NCBI RefSeq assembly: GCF_014905095.1
Contig: NZ_CP041165.1
Coordinates: forward strand, 124,001-188,000
Length of the DNA stretch: 64,000 nt
DNA from: Sulfurimonas marina
GTDB taxonomy: Bacteria; Campylobacterota; Campylobacteria; Campylobacterales; Sulfurimonadaceae
Reading direction: 5' to 3'
In this document: one piece after another, positions 60,638-64,000 of the stretch
Layout of the letters: every line of letters begins with the position of its first letter
Position numbering within the stretch: position 1 is the stretch's first letter
Translations under genes and position numbers: made by a program
Notes under the pieces: model-generated
Seen by the model: the letters and a program-made list of their open reading frames with translations, nothing else
Databases searched by the model: none
Told to the model about the DNA's origin: nothing

Positions 60638-60979
60638 CTAATTAAGTGTTTGATACTTATGTTTTAAAGTATCTTTGTACTCTTCATAGATACTTTCTAA
60701 CGATTGGTTTTTAAACATTTTTAGTATCTCTCTCGCAAAGTCTAAAGAGTAATCGACAAATTGTCCTTTGTCCTGTTGAATAATCTCTTCTAACACTTCA
60801 TACATTTTATTGTAAATTTCAGGGTTTTCACTTTTTAACCGTTCAAGATTTTCCTGAATTTGGATAAGTTTAGTATCATTGAATTCACCGCGTTCATTGA
60901 TATCTTTTCTACGCTCTACATACTCTCGTAAATCTTTTTTATTACGGATATAATCTGTAAATATCTCTATTAGTAACAT
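60638..60979 (-). CDS. Small charged helical protein of unknown function
   Basis: A 113-residue soluble protein, largely helical and highly charged, with no Cys, signal peptide or membrane segment. It stands alone: convergent with the pilin gene (18 bases between stops) and 91 bases after the start of the region downstream of the MCP gene. I do not recognise a family. Confidence 0.6.
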   Translation of the reverse strand: MLLIEIFTDYIRNKKDLREYVERRKDINERGEFNDTKLIQIQENLERLKSENPEIYNKMYEVLEEIIQQDKGQFVDYSLDFAREILKMFKNQSLESIYEEYKDTLKHKYQTLN

Positions 60980-61069
60980 TGTGTATCCTTTTACAATAAG
61001 TATTTTATATTATTGTAGAATATAAACGAAGCAATAATATAGCAATTTATAAATTTATAATAAATATGC

Positions 61070-62185
61070 TTAATTTGTTAAACTATTCAGTGTTTCAATG
61101 ATCTCATCCATTTTACTGCTAACATCTTTAACATCATCGGAAATTTTATTAACATGTTTAGCATTTTTATTTAATGATTCGGAACTTTCGGCAATCGATT
61201 GAATAAGGAGGTTTGTAGTGGTTGATGTCTCAGCCAGACTTGCCTGTGTGCGCTCTGCAAGTTTTCGTACTTCATCAGCTACGACGGCAAAGCCACGACC
61301 GTGATCACCCGCACGAGCAGCTTCTATGGCAGCATTTAACGCCAGTAAATTTGTTTGATCGGCAATATCCCCTATGGTCTCTAAAATAATTTTTGTTTCA
61401 TTTGCATTTTCAACAAGTGTTTGGAGTTTATGTACCATATCGTTTTCTTTGTCTGAAATATTATGAATCTGCTCAACAATATCTGTGATCATCTTTTTGA
61501 AATCTACGATTGTTGTATTTGTTATCTCTTCGATCGTAGAGTTTAATGCCTGCGAAGATTCTCTAATCTGTTTATTGGAATCTTCATTTTGTTGTTGCAT
61601 ACTACTTAGTGCTTCACCAAGAGAGTTGATGTTGTTTAGCAGTTCTGCCATTTTTGCTTCCACTTGCACTTTACTTCTGGCATTAAACTGACCGTTAGAA
61701 AACTCTTTGAGCGTGTTGATCGCATTATCAAGGTTCTCTTCTGAGTTATCCAGCATTTTATTCAAACTGTTTCTTAGTACATGTACATGGGGTGTTTTTG
61801 TATCGGCAGAGATACGGCAAGAAAAATGTCCTTTTGCAACTTTATCGGCAATGAGTACCATCTCGCCTGCAACTTTTGTATCTTCTAGTGTAGCTTGTTG
61901 ACAACTGTGAATGATCTGGTTAAAACTCTCTTCCACTTCGTTTGCTGCATTTTCATTGTGGTTAAGCTGATTTCTTTTAAAATTCATCATCTCAATAAGC
62001 TCTAAATGTTTTTTTTGTATCTCCGCATTTGCCGCAGAGGAGGTGTTTTTAAACAAAAAGAGCACTAGAAGATAAGTAATTAAAGTTATAACACTATAGA
62101 TAAGGATTGAATCGCTTAAGTAAAACGAAAAAAATATAAGGAGAAAGAAAAAAGAGATAAGAATGTTTTTCTGCACGTTTGTCAT
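61070..62185 (-). CDS. CetA-like membrane chemoreceptor without ligand domain
   Basis: A 371-residue MCP: two close membrane segments (about 8-26 and 30-46), HAMP-like stretches (about 100-200) and the conserved tip ([37 protein letters not shown]). I start it at ATG 62185, with GAGG 6 bases before, instead of the first ATG at 62197 that overlaps the PAS stop. This start gives the same N-terminus and length as its paralogue at 41819-42934. It follows a CetB-like PAS gene and should get its signal from it. Confidence 0.85.
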   Translation of the reverse strand: MTNVQKNILISFFFLLIFFSFYLSDSILIYSVITLITYLLVLFLFKNTSSAANAEIQKKHLELIEMMNFKRNQLNHNENAANEVEESFNQIIHSCQQATLEDTKVAGEMVLIADKVAKGHFSCRISADTKTPHVHVLRNSLNKMLDNSEENLDNAINTLKEFSNGQFNARSKVQVEAKMAELLNNINSLGEALSSMQQQNEDSNKQIRESSQALNSTIEEITNTTIVDFKKMITDIVEQIHNISDKENDMVHKLQTLVENANETKIILETIGDIADQTNLLALNAAIEAARAGDHGRGFAVVADEVRKLAERTQASLAETSTTTNLLIQSIAESSESLNKNAKHVNKISDDVKDVSSKMDEIIETLNSLTN

Positions 62186-62196
62186 ATAAAACCTCA

Positions 62197-62580
62197 TTAC
62201 ACAAATGTACGATAAAGCTGCTCAGCTTGTGTAATCTCTTCAGGAGAGGGTTTACGTCTGCAAGAGAGATATGTTCTTATTTTTTGAATCTCGTCATAAA
62301 GTGGATAAACAGTTGCATAGACCCAATAAAACCCACCGCTTTTGGTACGGTTTTTTACATACCCATGCCATACTTGATTTGCTTTAACGGTATTCCAGAG
62401 ATCTTCAAATGCAGATCTTGGCATATCATCATGTCTCACTATACTGTGAGGCTGTCCAACAAGCTCATCTAATGAATATCCGGCAACTTTACAAAAGTCA
62501 TCGTTAGCAAAAAGAATAATCCCTTTCTCATTTGTTTGGGAGACTAAAAAATCATCGCTTCTCAATATATATTCATCCAT
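62197..62580 (-). CDS. CetB-like Aer-type PAS protein
   Basis: A 127-residue single-PAS protein, paralogue of the one at 41426-41809 with identical length and similar sequence ([38 protein letters not shown]). The Aer-type motif reads [10 protein letters not shown] here, with two changes from HNIVRHPDMP, so FAD binding could differ. It is directly followed by the CetA-like MCP. The ribosome binding site (GGGAG) lies in the loop of a small inverted repeat. Confidence 0.82.
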   Translation of the reverse strand: MDEYILRSDDFLVSQTNEKGIILFANDDFCKVAGYSLDELVGQPHSIVRHDDMPRSAFEDLWNTVKANQVWHGYVKNRTKSGGFYWVYATVYPLYDEIQKIRTYLSCRRKPSPEEITQAEQLYRTFV

Positions 62581-62600
62581 AATAACTCCCTGCAGTTATT
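62581..62600 (-). promoter_or_regulatory. Inverted repeat holding the ribosome binding site
   Basis: AATAACT and AGTTATT (7 bp) flank GCAGGG on the minus strand just before the PAS start codon. The Shine-Dalgarno sequence sits in the loop and the edge of the stem, so the fold could affect translation. The stem is weak (mostly A-T). Confidence 0.3.
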
Positions 62601-62698
62601 TTGTATTTTTTTTGACTAGAAATGATTCTATATCTATAAATATAAAGAAAAGCTTAAAAGTGTCTTTTCGGTGTTAATTTATAAAAAAAAGTTATATC

Positions 62699-63262
62699 TT
62701 AAACAATATCAAACAATGTAGGCTCAAGTGCTTTTATCTTAAAACTTCTTCTATGTATTGGGGAATAACCATGCTCTTTAATAAGTGCTACATGTGATGC
62801 AGTTCCGTACCCTTTATGTTTTTCAAACTGGTAAAGAGGGTACTTTTTTGCATCAGAGATGATATTGCGATCGTGGGTTACTTTTGCAAGGATAGATGCG
62901 GCACTTACTTCAGGAATTTTCCCATCCGCTTTTACCATTGTTTTTAGATCTTTAATACCAAAAGTAGTATTTCCGTCAAACAGATATTCTGTTGCTTTTA
63001 GAGTTGCTTTTATCTCTTGTAGTGCTTCTTGCATACATGAAGAGATCCCTTTTTCATCGATCTCTTCAGAAGACTTGATCACGATATGGTGTTTAGTTGC
63101 ATCTTTAACAACTTCAAAAAGTTCATATCTTCTTTTTTCACTGATCTTTTTTGAATCGTTCAAACCCTCGGGTATGACTATATCATTTTTAAAAATACAA
63201 GCTGCAACAACAAGATCTCCGGCAATACAGCCGCGACCTGCTTCATCTATTCCACAGAGCAT
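62699..63262 (-). CDS. rnhB: Ribonuclease HII
   Basis: A cytosolic 187-residue enzyme that cuts RNA in RNA-DNA hybrids and at single ribonucleotides. The N-terminal CGIDEAGRG block supplies D6 and E7; the third Asp is in FDGNTTFG and further conserved residues in AASILAKVTHDR. Length is typical. It overlaps the kinase gene upstream by 16 bases. Confidence 0.95.
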   Translation of the reverse strand: MLCGIDEAGRGCIAGDLVVAACIFKNDIVIPEGLNDSKKISEKRRYELFEVVKDATKHHIVIKSSEEIDEKGISSCMQEALQEIKATLKATEYLFDGNTTFGIKDLKTMVKADGKIPEVSAASILAKVTHDRNIISDAKKYPLYQFEKHKGYGTASHVALIKEHGYSPIHRRSFKIKALEPTLFDIV

Positions 63263-64000
63263 ACTAATGGTGTCCCTTCATTAGGTAAATAAACTTCAAA
63301 AAGTGCCCCGTTTTCATGATTTGTAGGGATTATTTTTCCGTTATGATCGTCTATGATCCGTTTTGCTACATTAAGACCGATTCCCATGCCGCCTTCCTCC
63401 TTATTACTTTCAAAAGGATCGAAGATTTTAGGTAATATTTTTTCATCGATACCCCCTCCATTGTCCTGAATTCGAACAACGATAAACTCGTTTTCTCTCT
63501 CTATCGTTATCTCTAATAGTCTTTTGCTAAAGTCGTCAACCTTTTTAAGTGAGTCAAGGGCATTGTTGATAATAATCACTAAAACCTGTTCAATTCTCTG
63601 TTTTTGAACATTTGCGATATATTTGAATTTCTCTTTATCCATACCGATTTTAAAGATCTCATTTTGTATATGTATCTCAGAGATCTGCTTTGCTTTATTG
63701 TAAGCGAGTGTTAGTGCAGTAATTAAAGAGGAATATACATTTGTAGGCTGGGGTACTTCTTGTTTTTGTGAAGCCATCTCCCTCATAGATTCTACTATAC
63801 TGGCAATACGGTGAACCCCTTCAAGAAGTGTTTTACTGTCTTCAAGAAGATACTCTTTTTGTTTCACTTCATTATCGATACTTTGAATATCTTGGATCAT
63901 CATCTCTAGGTTTCCCCGAATATATGTTAAGGGTGTGTTGATCTCGTGAGTGATCCCCGCTGCCATTCTACCGATAGTGGAGAATTTTGTTTCCAAAAGA
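63247..64000 (-). CDS. Sensor histidine kinase, C-terminal part (cut by window end)
   Basis: The reading frame is open to the window end, so this is the C-terminal part of a longer kinase. The visible part has the phosphoacceptor motif AAGITHEINTPL, then an HATPase with N box (IINNALDSL), DNGGGIDE and GGMGIGLNV. The codon read as a start near 63996 is TTG inside conserved sequence (FSTIGRMAAG), so the true start lies outside. It overlaps rnhB by 16 bases. Confidence 0.88.
   Translation of the reverse strand, partial: LLETKFSTIGRMAAGITHEINTPLTYIRGNLEMMIQDIQSIDNEVKQKEYLLEDSKTLLEGVHRIASIVESMREMASQKQEVPQPTNVYSSLITALTLAYNKAKQISEIHIQNEIFKIGMDKEKFKYIANVQKQRIEQVLVIIINNALDSLKKVDDFSKRLLEITIERENEFIVVRIQDNGGGIDEKILPKIFDPFESNKEEGGMGIGLNVAKRIIDDHNGKIIPTNHENGALFEVYLPNEGTPLVCSVE

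Overview
The window is AT-rich, densely coded chromosomal DNA from a Campylobacterota bacterium. A Sulfurimonas- or Sulfurovum-like organism is my best guess. The evidence is the many HQWRQP-type histidine kinases, Aer-type PAS proteins paired with short MCPs (CetB/CetA architecture), futalosine menaquinone synthesis (MqnA), prepilins cleaved after Ala, and -10 boxes without clear -35 boxes. No phage, insertion sequence, CRISPR array or rRNA was seen. No stretch longer than about 210 bases lacks a gene.

Layout. 1-4862: HAD phosphatase, FHS-type sugar transporter, a HupE/UreJ-like membrane protein with a SurA-like partner, and galE. 4865-24790 (minus strand): one tightly packed run of 13 genes that I read as a Pel exopolysaccharide operon, in the order comEA-like, cotH-like, DUF5706-DUF3616 fusion, OprO/P-like porin, pelC, pelD, pelE, pelF, pelG, a second pelA, pelB split in two, and pelA. 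24991-35022: molybdopterin genes (moaD, moaE, moeA), mqnA, malic enzyme, rarA, rluB, kdsD, a P-loop ATPase, the NAD(P)HX repair enzyme and thiG. 35103-37024: an AGCS symporter with two small proteins. 37196-37728: five tRNA genes behind a consensus promoter. 37893-64000: a large signalling region with hybrid kinases, response regulators, c-di-GMP enzymes (one GGDEF, one HD-GYP, one intact EAL, one degenerate GGDEF-EAL), FIST-domain sensors and three PAS+MCP pairs; also an orphan pilin, rnhB and a kinase cut by the window end.

How it fits together. PelD keeps a c-di-GMP binding site, so the c-di-GMP enzymes 20 kb away could control Pel secretion. The adjacent GalE has Cys where E. coli GalE has Tyr299, the change expected for an enzyme that makes UDP-GalNAc, the Pel precursor. 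The two PelA paralogues differ: one keeps both hydrolase and deacetylase motifs, the other has lost the hydrolase residues.

Most unusual items: the rebuilt Pel operon with a hydrolase-dead PelA paralogue; a 34-35 nt element found in the same orientation ahead of both moaD and thiG; and a nine-gene signalling operon joining a beta-propeller protein, a stand-alone FIST protein, three kinases, four further receiver proteins and c-di-GMP domains.
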